A DNA stretch of 26,279 nucleotides from a virus, in IMG/VR virus record IMGVR_UViG_3300020195_000152, positions 1 to 26,279 of that record. The stretch is one strand, 5' to 3'. The translations under genes and the position numbers were made by a program. The notes beneath the pieces were generated by a model. It ran no database searches, was not told the DNA's origin, and saw nothing but the letters and a program-made list of their open reading frames with translations. How positions within the stretch are numbered: position 1 is the first letter of the stretch; each line of letters starts with the position of its first letter. Positions 1 to 7,044 of this stretch are shown piece by piece.

Positions 1-1
1 C

Positions 2-631
2 GACGACCTCGTGGCCGAAGTCGGCCGATGCATGCCGTCCGGCATGACCATCACTCGCGACCGGGCGCAGAAAAGCGCGGCGTCCACATATCGCCTCGTA
101 CGCAGGGACGGTGCCGGGACGACCCGGCCGAACCCGATCATGGCCGCGCTCCGAGATCTCGGACTCTGGAACCACCTGTCCGAGCACAAGTTCATTCCTC
201 AGTCGTACATGTTCGCGGGACCAGAGCAGCGGCTCTCGCTTCTGGAGGGCCTACTCGACACCGACGGATACATCTCCGCCGACGGAATGGTGCAATTCGG
301 GTCCTCGTCGAAGCGGCTTTTCGATGACGTCGTTGCGCTCGTTCGTTCGCTAGGTGGGATCTGCCGAACGTTCAGCAAGATGCCCCGCTACACGCACCGC
401 GGCGAAATGCGAACCGGGCTTGAGCACTGGGTGGCAACGATCGCATGGCCCGGCGAAACCGGCCACGTACGGCTAAGCCGAAAGCGCGACCGATTCGTGC
501 CACGGTCGAAGTATCGACCCATGCGCAAGATCGTCGGCATTGAGTTGGCGGGCCGCTCAGAATGCGTATGCATATCCGTTGCTCACGCGTCGCATACATA
601 CGTCACGCACGACTACGTCGTAACGCACAAC
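2..631 (+). mobile_element. C-terminal part of a LAGLIDADG intein
   Basis: About 210 residues of an intein are visible. They include one dodecapeptide block with acidic DTDG and the C-terminal splicing block, where His-Asn precedes a Thr nucleophile on the extein. Established intein chemistry needs the terminal Asn and a Cys, Ser or Thr at +1, and both are present, so the C-terminal splicing half looks intact. The N-terminal splicing half and the first LAGLIDADG block, if any, are outside the window. Confidence 0.85.
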
Positions 632-1858
632 ACCCGGATGCAGATTGAGTGGGCACGCCACGTGCTCGGCGACGTGCTCGTCCTGGCGCCGCTCGCCGTG
701 GCCGCGCAGACCGCTCGCGAGGGCGAGATCATGGGCGTCAAGGTCACGATGTGCCGCGACGGCGCCGACGTGAAGCCGGGCATCAACATCACGAACTACG
801 AGCGGTTGCACCGCTTCGACACGTCGCGATTTACGGGCGTCGTAATGGATGAGTCCAGCTGCCTCAAGCACTACGACTCGAAGACGCTCGGCATCATGCT
901 GAGTGCGTTCCCCGATACCCCGTTCAAGCTCTGCGCGACGGCCACGCCGAGCCCTAACGACTACGCCGAGCTCGGGACGCACGCGGAGTTCTTGGGCGCG
1001 TGCTCGCGCACGGAGATGCTCTCGGAGTTCTTCTGTCACGACGGCGGCGAGACGCAGGTGTGGCGACTCAAAGGTCATGCTCGCGCCGAGTTCTGGAAGT
1101 GGGTTGCGTCGTGGGCGGCCATGCTTCGCAAGCCGAGCGACCTCGGATACAGCGACGATGGCTACGTCCTGCCTCCGCTCGATACGGTGCAGCACACGCT
1201 CGCGGCCGACGACGCCACCACGCGAGCTGCGGGCCTCCTCTTCGCGCAAGAGGCGTCCACGCTCTCGGAGCGGCGAACAGCGCGCAAGGCCAGCCTCAAC
1301 GCAAGGGTCGATGCGTGCGTCGATCAGGTGGCGCGCGAGCCCGGGTGTCGCTGGGTCGTGTGGTGCGACCTGAACGCCGAGCAGGACGCCCTTGCTGCCG
1401 CGTTCGGCAACGATTGCATCTCCGTTTACGGATCGCTCGACGTCGACGAGAAAGAGCGGCGGCTGACGGAGTTCGTCACCACCGACCGACGCATCCTGCT
1501 CGGGAAGCCATCGATCTTCGGCTTTGGCCTCAACCTCCAGATGTGCACGCGGATGGCCTTCGTCGGCGTCACCGACAGCTACGAGGCTTACTACCAGGCC
1601 GTGCGCCGATGCTGGCGGTACGGGCAGAAGGAGCCCGTCGTCGTGCACGTGTTCGCGTCCGAGCTGGAAGGCGCCGTCATCAAGAACCTGGCGCGCAAGC
1701 AGCGGGATGCCGATGCGATGGCCGAGCAGCTGTCAGCTGAGACGCAAGGGGCCGTGCGCGCAGAGGTGCACGGAATGATCAGGACCACGAACACTCATCA
1801 CGCCGGCAAGCGAATTGCGATCCCGGCATGGCTTCAAACCGAAACGAGGGCGACATGA
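2..1858 (+). CDS. Intein C-terminal part followed by SNF2/DEAD-like phage helicase (5' partial)
   Basis: The frame is open from the window edge, so the true start lies upstream. Codons up to 631 encode the end of an intein. A LAGLIDADG-type block (LLEGLLDTDG, about 242-271) is followed by a second homing-endonuclease stretch and a typical C-terminal splice block ending in VVTHN at 617-631, with Thr (632) as first C-extein residue. The extein after it is a superfamily 2 ATPase. It has the Walker B-like VVMDESS near 838-858, a motif III-like TATPSPND near 940-960, and an arginine-rich motif VI-like QAVRRCWRYGQ near 1597-1629, as in SNF2/DEAD phage helicases. The extein restarts with TRMQ, which fits insertion inside a GxGK/T P-loop whose first half is upstream. 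It is ATGA-coupled to a methyltransferase gene. The role in replication or recombination is inferred. The intein and ATPase assignments are secure; exact helicase activity is not. Confidence 0.88.
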   Translation, partial: DDLVAEVGRCMPSGMTITRDRAQKSAASTYRLVRRDGAGTTRPNPIMAALRDLGLWNHLSEHKFIPQSYMFAGPEQRLSLLEGLLDTDGYISADGMVQFGSSSKRLFDDVVALVRSLGGICRTFSKMPRYTHRGEMRTGLEHWVATIAWPGETGHVRLSRKRDRFVPRSKYRPMRKIVGIELAGRSECVCISVAHASHTYVTHDYVVTHNTRMQIEWARHVLGDVLVLAPLAVAAQTAREGEIMGVKVTMCRDGADVKPGINITNYERLHRFDTSRFTGVVMDESSCLKHYDSKTLGIMLSAFPDTPFKLCATATPSPNDYAELGTHAEFLGACSRTEMLSEFFCHDGGETQVWRLKGHARAEFWKWVASWAAMLRKPSDLGYSDDGYVLPPLDTVQHTLAADDATTRAAGLLFAQEASTLSERRTARKASLNARVDACVDQVAREPGCRWVVWCDLNAEQDALAAAFGNDCISVYGSLDVDEKERRLTEFVTTDRRILLGKPSIFGFGLNLQMCTRMAFVGVTDSYEAYYQAVRRCWRYGQKEPVVVHVFASELEGAVIKNLARKQRDADAMAEQLSAETQGAVRAEVHGMIRTTNTHHAGKRIAIPAWLQTETRAT

Positions 1859-2817
1859 GCGCGATGGATCAAGAGATCGGGGAACGGTTCGTGGCCTACC
1901 ACGCAGATACGGTCGACGTTGCGAAGTCCCTGCCGGATCACTCCGTGGACTTCTCGGTATTCTCTCCGCCGTTCGCGTCGTTGTATGTGTACAGCAACTC
2001 GCCACGCGACATGGGTAACGTGCGCACGCACGACGAGTTCTTCGCTCATTACGAGTTCCTCATCAAGGAGCAGGCGCGCGTGATGAAGCATGGGCGACTC
2101 GTGGCCATTCACTGCATGCTCATGCCAACGAGCAAGACGCGAGACGGCCACATTGGTCTCCGTGACTTTCGCGGCGAGATCATCCGCGCCTACGAGAAGC
2201 ACGGATTCATCTTCCACTCTGAAGTGACTATCTGGAAGGACCCCGTCACGGCCATGCAGCGCACGAAGGCGCTAGGCCTTCTCCACAAGACGATCCGCAA
2301 AGACTCATCGATGAGTCGCCAGGGCATCGCTGATTACCTCGTCGTCATGCGCACGCCGGGCGACAATGTGGCTCCCATCGCCCACTCACACGACTCGTTC
2401 CCTGTCGAACGGTGGCAGCGGTACGCATCGCCGGTATGGGCCACGCTCGACGGTATCGATGACGAAGGCTTCGCCATATGCCGCGCCAACACGGTGCCGA
2501 GCGACGACACGAGTGCCATCAACCCGAGCGATACTCTCCAGTACCGGAGCGCTCGCGAGCACGATGACGAGCGGCACGTTTGCCCGCTTCAGCTTCCTGT
2601 CATCCGGCGCGCGGTTCGCCTCTGGTCGAATCCTGGCGACGTGGTGTGGTCGCCGTTTATGGGCATCGGCTCCGAGGGGTACGTCGCCATCGAGGAGGGT
2701 CGGCGATTCATCGGCGCCGAGCTCAAGAAGTCCTACTTCGATCAGGCAGTAAAGAACCTGCGCTTTGCGCAGAGCGGCACCCCGCAGCGAAGCCTCTTTG
2801 CGGAGGCGGCCGAATGA
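1855..2817 (+). CDS. DNA methyltransferase, beta-class (N4-cytosine or N6-adenine)
   Basis: A 320-residue SAM-dependent DNA methylase. The catalytic motif IV SPPF is at residues 37-40. The SAM-binding motif I (SPFMGIGS, then EEGRRFIGAEL) lies at about 266-290, near the C-terminus. That order, catalytic motif first and SAM site last, defines the beta class. SPPF/SPPY is commonest among N4-cytosine enzymes, but N6-adenine is not excluded. I chose ATG 1855 because GAGGG ends 4 nt before it and its ATGA overlaps the helicase stop; ATG 1828 is an in-frame alternative. No restriction endonuclease partner is adjacent, so it is probably an orphan phage methylase that protects phage DNA from host restriction (inference). 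Confidence 0.9.
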   Translation: MSAMDQEIGERFVAYHADTVDVAKSLPDHSVDFSVFSPPFASLYVYSNSPRDMGNVRTHDEFFAHYEFLIKEQARVMKHGRLVAIHCMLMPTSKTRDGHIGLRDFRGEIIRAYEKHGFIFHSEVTIWKDPVTAMQRTKALGLLHKTIRKDSSMSRQGIADYLVVMRTPGDNVAPIAHSHDSFPVERWQRYASPVWATLDGIDDEGFAICRANTVPSDDTSAINPSDTLQYRSAREHDDERHVCPLQLPVIRRAVRLWSNPGDVVWSPFMGIGSEGYVAIEEGRRFIGAELKKSYFDQAVKNLRFAQSGTPQRSLFAEAAE

Positions 2818-2981
2818 CCATCGCGTCCGATTTGGTCGTCAAATGCCGCGACGCCGTCATGCGCATGCAGCGAGGGATACCCCAGGTCACAGAGACCGAT
2901 GACCTTCTCGCGCAAGCCGCCGACGTCATCCACGATCTCCTGACCAAACGCATCAGGATCACGGCGCTAACCAGCGAATAG
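2814..2981 (+). CDS. Small hypothetical protein (55 aa)
   Basis: The ORF starts with an ATGA overlap on the methyltransferase stop and ends 14 nt before dnaN. The predicted product is helical, with mixed charge (VKCRDAVMRMQRG..., then DDLLAQAADVIHDLLTKR), and has no signal peptide or membrane segment. I recognise no family. The coupling and the lack of a competing frame support it as a real gene. A function cannot be assigned. Confidence 0.55.
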   Translation: MTIASDLVVKCRDAVMRMQRGIPQVTETDDLLAQAADVIHDLLTKRIRITALTSE

Positions 2982-2995
2982 AAGGACGAACCCGT

Positions 2996-4123
2996 ATGAA
3001 ATTCACCGCAGACAAGCGCGACATGATGAATGCCCTCGGACTCGTACAGGGCGTCGCCAACAAGAAGACGCCGATCCAGTCGCTATCGTGCGTACTCATC
3101 CGAGCGAATAAGAATATTGAGATGTTCGCGACCGATCTGATCACGTCGGTTACGGCCGTGGCGATCGCGTCGTCTGTCGACAATACCGGCGCGGTTGCCG
3201 TGCCAGCGAAGGATATGTTCGACCGCGTCAAGGCGATGCCAGACGGTCAGGTCATCGTCGACGCGACCAACTCCAAGGCCGTAACCATCAAGGCCGGGGG
3301 CACGTCGCGCAAGTTCATCCTGCACGGACTGCCCGCCGACGACTTCCCTCCCGCGCCGGAGATGAATCCCGGCAAGGCGGCGATGGTGTTGTCCGTCGCC
3401 GAACTCTCTGGCCTCATCGAGCGCACGCACTTCGCGATCCATCTCGACCCCGAAAGGGCAAACCTCAACTCGGCGCTGCTCGAGTGGGGCGAAGGCTTGG
3501 TTCGCATGGTCGCAACCAGCGGCCATCGCATGTCCGTGGCTTCGATCGCCACCGACGTTGAGACGGCGGGGTCGGCACTGATATCGCTCAGCTCTATTCA
3601 GGACCTTCGCAAGTTCGTTGCGAGCGCTGGTGCATCGGAGGAGGTCACGGTTGCCGCCGAGCGATCAAGCATGACGTTCTCGGTGGGCGACGCAACGTTC
3701 GGGACGAAGCTCGTGGACTCCACGTATCCGCCCTATCAGCAGGTTATTCCCGCCGAGGGCCGAGTCGATCTCATCTCGGTTCCACGACGCGCCTTCGCCG
3801 AGGCCATCCAGTCGATCTCGCTCGCGGCGAGCGGCGATATTGACGCATCGGGGACGGTGTCTGGCGCCGGGGTGACGCTCGCCGTCGAGGGGTCACGCAT
3901 GCTCGTATCCAGCCAGTCGGCGCGCGGCGGCGTCGCCTCCGACGATATGCTCGTGACCTACAAGGGCAAGTACATCAAAGCTCGATTAGATCCAAAGTAC
4001 ATGCTCGATGTATTGAATGCGATCGCAGATGACGACGTTGCCATCGACATCGAGAGCGACACCGCGCCGATGGTCATCCGAGCGGCAGGCGCCGTTTTCG
4101 TCGTGATGCCTATGAGGCTTTGA
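2996..4123 (+). CDS. dnaN: DNA polymerase III beta subunit (sliding clamp)
   Basis: The 375-residue product has the length of a bacterial beta clamp and three repeated clamp folds of roughly 120 residues each. The N-terminus (MKFTADKRDMMNALGLVQGVANKK) matches the clamp family's first helix and the loop after it. The conserved DYPP-like element appears as DSTYPPYQQVIP near residues 240-251. The C-terminus ends VVMPMRL, the nearly invariant clamp tail that helps form the client-binding pocket. The clamp encircles DNA and tethers polymerase. No clamp loader or replicative polymerase is seen in the window, so it presumably uses host holoenzyme parts (inference). The SD before ATG 2996 is weak (AAGGACG). 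The gene is in the early operon between the methylase and small early genes. Confidence 0.95.
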   Translation: MKFTADKRDMMNALGLVQGVANKKTPIQSLSCVLIRANKNIEMFATDLITSVTAVAIASSVDNTGAVAVPAKDMFDRVKAMPDGQVIVDATNSKAVTIKAGGTSRKFILHGLPADDFPPAPEMNPGKAAMVLSVAELSGLIERTHFAIHLDPERANLNSALLEWGEGLVRMVATSGHRMSVASIATDVETAGSALISLSSIQDLRKFVASAGASEEVTVAAERSSMTFSVGDATFGTKLVDSTYPPYQQVIPAEGRVDLISVPRRAFAEAIQSISLAASGDIDASGTVSGAGVTLAVEGSRMLVSSQSARGGVASDDMLVTYKGKYIKARLDPKYMLDVLNAIADDDVAIDIESDTAPMVIRAAGAVFVVMPMRL

Positions 4124-4168
4124 GGTGCGGCTGTTCGACGTCATCCGGTGGTGTCGTGGTGGTCTGTC

Positions 4169-4372
4169 GTGAGGTTCTTCGTTCTCGATCGCCAGCTACG
4201 CGAGCTCGCCGTGCACGCCTGCATATTCAAGGCACTCGACCGCATGAAGGGCGACGAGCGCGCGGAGTGCGTCGTTCGTGAGAGCGACGGATCGGTGATG
4301 GCGTGGCGGAAAGTCGTCGGCCCGGTGTCGCTGACGCATTGGTTTCTTAGGCTCGAAAGGTCGGTGGCGTAA
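4169..4372 (+). CDS. Small hypothetical protein (67 aa)
   Basis: I recognise no family. The product is basic with a Trp-containing end (AWRKVVGPVSLTHWFLRLER). I chose GTG 4169 because its GTGA overlaps the stop of a possible 15-codon leader frame (GTG 4125 to TGA 4172) that itself follows the dnaN stop directly. GTG 4148 or 4151 would add a Trp-rich stretch without a better SD. The stop TAA abuts the ATG of the next gene, consistent with the tightly packed early operon. Confidence 0.5.
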   Translation: MRFFVLDRQLRELAVHACIFKALDRMKGDERAECVVRESDGSVMAWRKVVGPVSLTHWFLRLERSVA

Positions 4373-4795
4373 ATGATCGTGGAGCTGTTCGCCGTCGTAT
4401 TGGTATGGATGCACGCGCTCGCGCCTGGCCGTGACGTCGACGCACTCGCGTGGGCCGTGGCGTCCGTCGCTGAGTCGCGCGAGGAGGCCGCGCTCATCAC
4501 GGCAATCGCATACCGCGAGTCGAGTCTCGACAACTCCGCGATCGGCGACCACGGCCGCAGCGTGTGCGCGCTTCAAATACTGAATGGGTCGCGCTCGCTG
4601 CTGCTCGATGTCGGCGCCTGCGTCCGAAGAGGGACGTTGATGCTCCGTGAGTCACGGAGGGCGTGCGCGTCTTTGCCGCCGAGCGAGCGCATGGCCGTGT
4701 TTGCTCGTGGGAAGTGCAGCTCTGTCGAGGGGCGGAGGCTAAGTCGTGACCGCTTTGCGCTTGCGCTTCGGCTGCTCTCGCAGGTCGGGCTATGA
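4373..4795 (+). CDS. Exported lysozyme/lytic transglycosylase-like protein
   Basis: A 140-residue protein. A hydrophobic N-terminus (residues 2-17) could be a signal peptide or signal anchor. A lysozyme-superfamily core follows: YRESSLD, with Glu49-Ser50 as the probable catalytic Glu and its partner, then GDHGRSVCALQI (58-69), matching the G-x-G-L-x-Q-I pattern of soluble lytic transglycosylase folds. Four cysteines (near 65, 83, 99 and 114) would suit disulfides in an exported protein. It probably cleaves peptidoglycan, either for lysis or remodelling. Its place among early genes rather than beside a holin makes a classical endolysin role uncertain. The ATG directly follows the upstream TAA, and the stop overlaps the HNH gene start. 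Confidence 0.7.
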   Translation: MIVELFAVVLVWMHALAPGRDVDALAWAVASVAESREEAALITAIAYRESSLDNSAIGDHGRSVCALQILNGSRSLLLDVGACVRRGTLMLRESRRACASLPPSERMAVFARGKCSSVEGRRLSRDRFALALRLLSQVGL

Positions 4796-5220
4796 GTGGT
4801 GCTCGGCCGTTCTGGGATTGGGTCGACACATCAGGTGGCGCTGACGCTTGCCGGCTTTGGCTTGGGGCCAAGTCGAAGGTAGGTGGTTACGGCGTCTACT
4901 CGATCCGCATCGCAGGAAGCGGGAAGACGGTTCAGCGCAAAGCGCACCGTATGACTTTTGAGGAGCATGCCGGCGCATCGGTCCCCGCAACGATCTTCGT
5001 TTGCCACCGTTGCGACAACCCACCGTGCGTGAATCCCGCGCATCTTTTTCTCGGCACGCCCGCAGACAACATGGCTGATCGTGACGCCAAGGGTCGTACG
5101 GCCCGCATCGGCGGGCCGGAGCACTCGCAGGCAAAGGCGTCGATTTGGCCGCTCGCTTCGGTGCAACGCCGTCGATGGTCTCTCGCATCCGGCGCGGTGT
5201 TGCGTGGAAAGAGCCGGTGA
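4792..5220 (+). pseudogene. HNH endonuclease with out-of-frame C-terminus
   Basis: The first 115 residues form a free-standing phage HNH endonuclease. They include an AHR element at 51-53, a metal-binding CHRC at 71-74 and the NPAHLFLGTPADNM core at 81-94. Such proteins normally end in a small helix-turn-helix. Here the reading frame after residue 115 becomes an unrelated tail (ASIWPLASVQRRR). The expected ending (LAARFGATPSMVSRIRRG) is present but in another frame, from about 5133 to the TGA at 5226-5228. That frame would also restore a TGATG overlap with the next gene. I infer an out-of-frame deletion near 5131-5141 that also removed the linker. The nuclease core is intact, so residual activity is possible. 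Confidence 0.75.
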
Positions 5221-5227
5221 AACCGTG

Positions 5228-5320
5228 ATGGCCTACCTCGTCGCATTCATCCTGTCGGTTGGCCTCGTCATCGGCTGCGCCGCGCTGCTCGTTTACGCGC
5301 GCTGGGGAGCCGACGAATGA
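5228..5320 (+). CDS. Single-pass membrane miniprotein (30 aa)
   Basis: A very short protein that is almost entirely one transmembrane helix (AYLVAFILSVGLVIGCAALLV), followed by a short polar tail YARWGADE. Its ATG overlaps the TGA of the ancestral HNH frame (TGATG), and its own stop is ATGA-coupled to the next gene. Size and topology resemble minimal holin-like or membrane-associated early phage peptides, but no family can be named. Confidence 0.55.
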   Translation: MAYLVAFILSVGLVIGCAALLVYARWGADE

Positions 5321-5505
5321 GGGTCGGCGACCGCGTGCTGTTCACGGCGATGTGGTCCTCGTTCTTCGGGATGAAGGGCCGAGTCGAACAGCTGACGCCG
5401 CACATCATGGTGCGCATCGACGGGGACTCCTATCCGATACGCGTCGGTTCGAGAGAGATCACTGTCGACGTGCAGAGTCTTATCGCGATGACGGGGGCGG
5501 AATGA
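5317..5505 (+). CDS. Small hypothetical protein, SH3/KOW-like barrel (62 aa)
   Basis: Its ATGA start overlaps the miniprotein stop. The sequence opens MRVGDRVLF and continues with alternating beta-type segments (GMKGRVEQLTPHIMVRIDGDSYPIRV). This pattern is typical of small SH3/KOW-like barrels such as those in transcription-elongation or DNA-mimic proteins. That is a fold guess by eye only. No catalytic motif is visible. Confidence 0.55.
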   Translation: MRVGDRVLFTAMWSSFFGMKGRVEQLTPHIMVRIDGDSYPIRVGSREITVDVQSLIAMTGAE

Positions 5506-5552
5506 CGCGAAAGCAGACGGGCGAACTCTTGGAGAGGGTGGGCGGTTCATGA
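5502..5552 (+). CDS. Possible 16-aa leader ORF
   Basis: The ATG overlaps the upstream stop (ATGA), and its own stop TGA overlaps the ATG of the nuclease gene at 5549. It carries GGAGAGGG, which can serve as SD for the downstream gene. It may exist only to carry ribosomes across the gap. There is no evidence that the peptide itself has a function. Confidence 0.3.
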   Translation: MTRKQTGELLERVGGS

Positions 5553-6106
5553 ATACGGATCATAAGATCGCCGCGCTGCGCGCAGAGTCGATGGATCGGG
5601 AGGGTCAGAGGTTCGATCACTGGATAGGGCATGCGGTCGAATCCCCGATTGAGCAGCTTTTCCTTGCGCAAATGCTCGCGTCGGGATGGGGCGTGCACAA
5701 CCCGCACCTAAGTTGGTACGCAATGCACGACATACCACAGTCTATGGAACTTAGTTCCGGCCCGTGGGTGATGACGGAGTTTGAGGCGGCCTGCATTGTT
5801 GTGTGTCAGCTACCGGTCCGGTTTGGTCCGCTCTCGTTCCGGGTGGACTTCGCTTTTCTTGGCAGGGACAGCGCCAAGATGCCGGTTCGCGTCGCGGTGG
5901 AGCTCGACGGCCATGACTTTCACGAGCGGACCAAAGAGCAGGCATCGAAGGATCGTCGTCGCGATCGCGCGTTCGCCGCGAGCGGTTGGGACGTGCTTCG
6001 CTTTACCGGCTCCGACGTGTACCGCGACCCCTTAGCGGTGCTCGACGAGATCGTCACGTTCACCAATCGGCAGTGCTGGCCATGGTGGGATGAGGACTCG
6101 AAATGA
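5549..6106 (+). CDS. DUF559-like PD-(D/E)XK endonuclease
   Basis: A 185-residue protein with the restriction-endonuclease-like core typical of DUF559/Vsr-like nucleases. It has a helix with ESPIEQLF (Glu35), a strand RVDFAF with Asp100, and a strand VAVELDGHDFHE (about 115-126) carrying the acidic metal ligands. A basic helix follows, and then the signature DVLRFTGSDVYRDP (about 148-161). Family knowledge says these cut DNA using metal ions. The substrate is unknown; a role in phage recombination, repair or host DNA attack is inference. The start is ATGA-coupled to the 16-codon ORF, with an SD (GAGAGGG) further upstream. The stop overlaps the initiator gene start. Confidence 0.8.
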   Translation: MNTDHKIAALRAESMDREGQRFDHWIGHAVESPIEQLFLAQMLASGWGVHNPHLSWYAMHDIPQSMELSSGPWVMTEFEAACIVVCQLPVRFGPLSFRVDFAFLGRDSAKMPVRVAVELDGHDFHERTKEQASKDRRRDRAFAASGWDVLRFTGSDVYRDPLAVLDEIVTFTNRQCWPWWDEDSK

Positions 6107-7044
6107 GCGGCCGTATCCGAAGTGTGAAGCCGGAGATTCTCGAGGACGCCGTCACGGCCGGCCTGAGCGACATGGCGTACCGGATCTTCACGGGCATATT
6201 CGTGCTGTGCGAGGACTCCGGGCGCTTCCGTGCGGAAACCGGGTGGCTGATGGGGCAGATCTATTGGAAGCGCCCCGTCTCCGTCGGCGCTTTTTCCGCC
6301 GCCATACAAGAACTCGTCAACGCACGACTCGTCGTCCTCTACGAAGCTTCTGGTCAAAGGTACGGGGTTGTTCGTACGTGGACGAAACATCAGAAGATTT
6401 CGCACCCAGCAGCCGCGCGACTCCCTGCGCCCCCGTGGGGCGACGGAGATCCTCCGGAGAGTATCAAGAGTCCCTCCGGAGGTCCTCCGGAGGTCCTCCG
6501 GACTGATCCCGATCCCGATCCCGATCCCGATCCCGATCACCTATCTACCGCCCCTCCGGGGCTGGACGCGCCCTCGACGGGCGGTCCGGACGAGGTGTGG
6601 TCACACTACGTCGTGACCCTGGCGCAGCACCGGCCCCGTAGGAGGCCGACGAAGCTTGGTCCGAAGGACCGTAAGACCATCCGTACCCATCTTCGCGACG
6701 GCATGTCGATCGCAGATCTCCGTCGTGCCGTAACCGGCCTATTCATCAGCCCGCATCACCTCGGGCACAATGACCGCAAGACCGAGTATCTCGAGCTTGA
6801 ATACGCGCTGCGAAAACCGGCGACGTTTATCGCACTCGCCGACGACAGCGAACCCCCGGCGCCATCGACGTCGTCCGTGCGTCCGGTGGATACGCCAGCA
6901 CCGAACGCGGTACCTATGCCCGATCACGTCCGCGAGAAGCTCATGTCAATCTGCGCCCCGAAGGCCGAACCGAAGCGCAACGTCGGCACCGAGTTCTTCG
7001 ACCGACTCGACGCCGAAGACGCAGCGAATGGGGTTGCCCGATGA
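6103..7044 (+). CDS. Phage replication initiator-like protein
   Basis: A 313-residue protein with a phage replisome-organiser N-terminus. The opening RIRSVKPEILEDA and the following winged-helix region (to about residue 110) contain LSDMAYRIFTGIFVLCEDSGRF. A linker contains an Asp-Pro dipeptide repeat (residues 135-145). A predicted helical C-terminal domain contains DGMSIADLRRAVTGLF near 210-225 and ends in a disordered Pro-rich tail. The gene lies directly before dnaB and is ATGA-coupled to it, the classical initiator-helicase order. No AAA+ helicase loader is visible, so this protein may also recruit DnaB (inference). Codons 6451-6540 hold short direct repeats that could be the origin, as lambda ori lies inside gene O. 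Confidence 0.75.
   Translation: MSGRIRSVKPEILEDAVTAGLSDMAYRIFTGIFVLCEDSGRFRAETGWLMGQIYWKRPVSVGAFSAAIQELVNARLVVLYEASGQRYGVVRTWTKHQKISHPAAARLPAPPWGDGDPPESIKSPSGGPPEVLRTDPDPDPDPDPDHLSTAPPGLDAPSTGGPDEVWSHYVVTLAQHRPRRRPTKLGPKDRKTIRTHLRDGMSIADLRRAVTGLFISPHHLGHNDRKTEYLELEYALRKPATFIALADDSEPPAPSTSSVRPVDTPAPNAVPMPDHVREKLMSICAPKAEPKRNVGTEFFDRLDAEDAANGVAR
6451..6502 (+). repeat. Four CCTCCGGA repeats at 22/11/11-bp spacing (candidate origin iterons)
   Basis: CCTCCGGA occurs at 6451-6458, 6473-6480, 6484-6491 and 6495-6502, so start-to-start distances are 22, 11 and 11 bp, about one or two helical turns. Each core is palindromic (TCCGGA), and the last three sit in a longer GGTCCTCCGGA pattern. They lie inside the initiator gene. 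Repeats are seen directly; the origin role is inference. Confidence 0.6.
6505..6540 (+). repeat. GATCCC hexanucleotide tandem repeat
   Basis: There are five exact GATCCC units (6505-6534) plus a GATCAC variant (6535-6540), in frame, encoding alternating Asp-Pro in the initiator linker. The array starts two bases after the CCTCCGGA cluster. It contains many GATC (Dam-type) sites. It may vary in copy number by slippage without breaking the frame. Confidence 0.85.

Noticed and set aside
1000-1740. 246-aa overlapping + strand frame in the helicase gene
   Set aside because: Arg/Gly-rich shadow translation without a good SD. The helicase frame has all the motifs.
6451-6540. CRISPR-like array
   Set aside because: Repeats are 6-8 bp with no spacer-length intervals and lie within a coding sequence. 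They are better read as iterons or a microsatellite.
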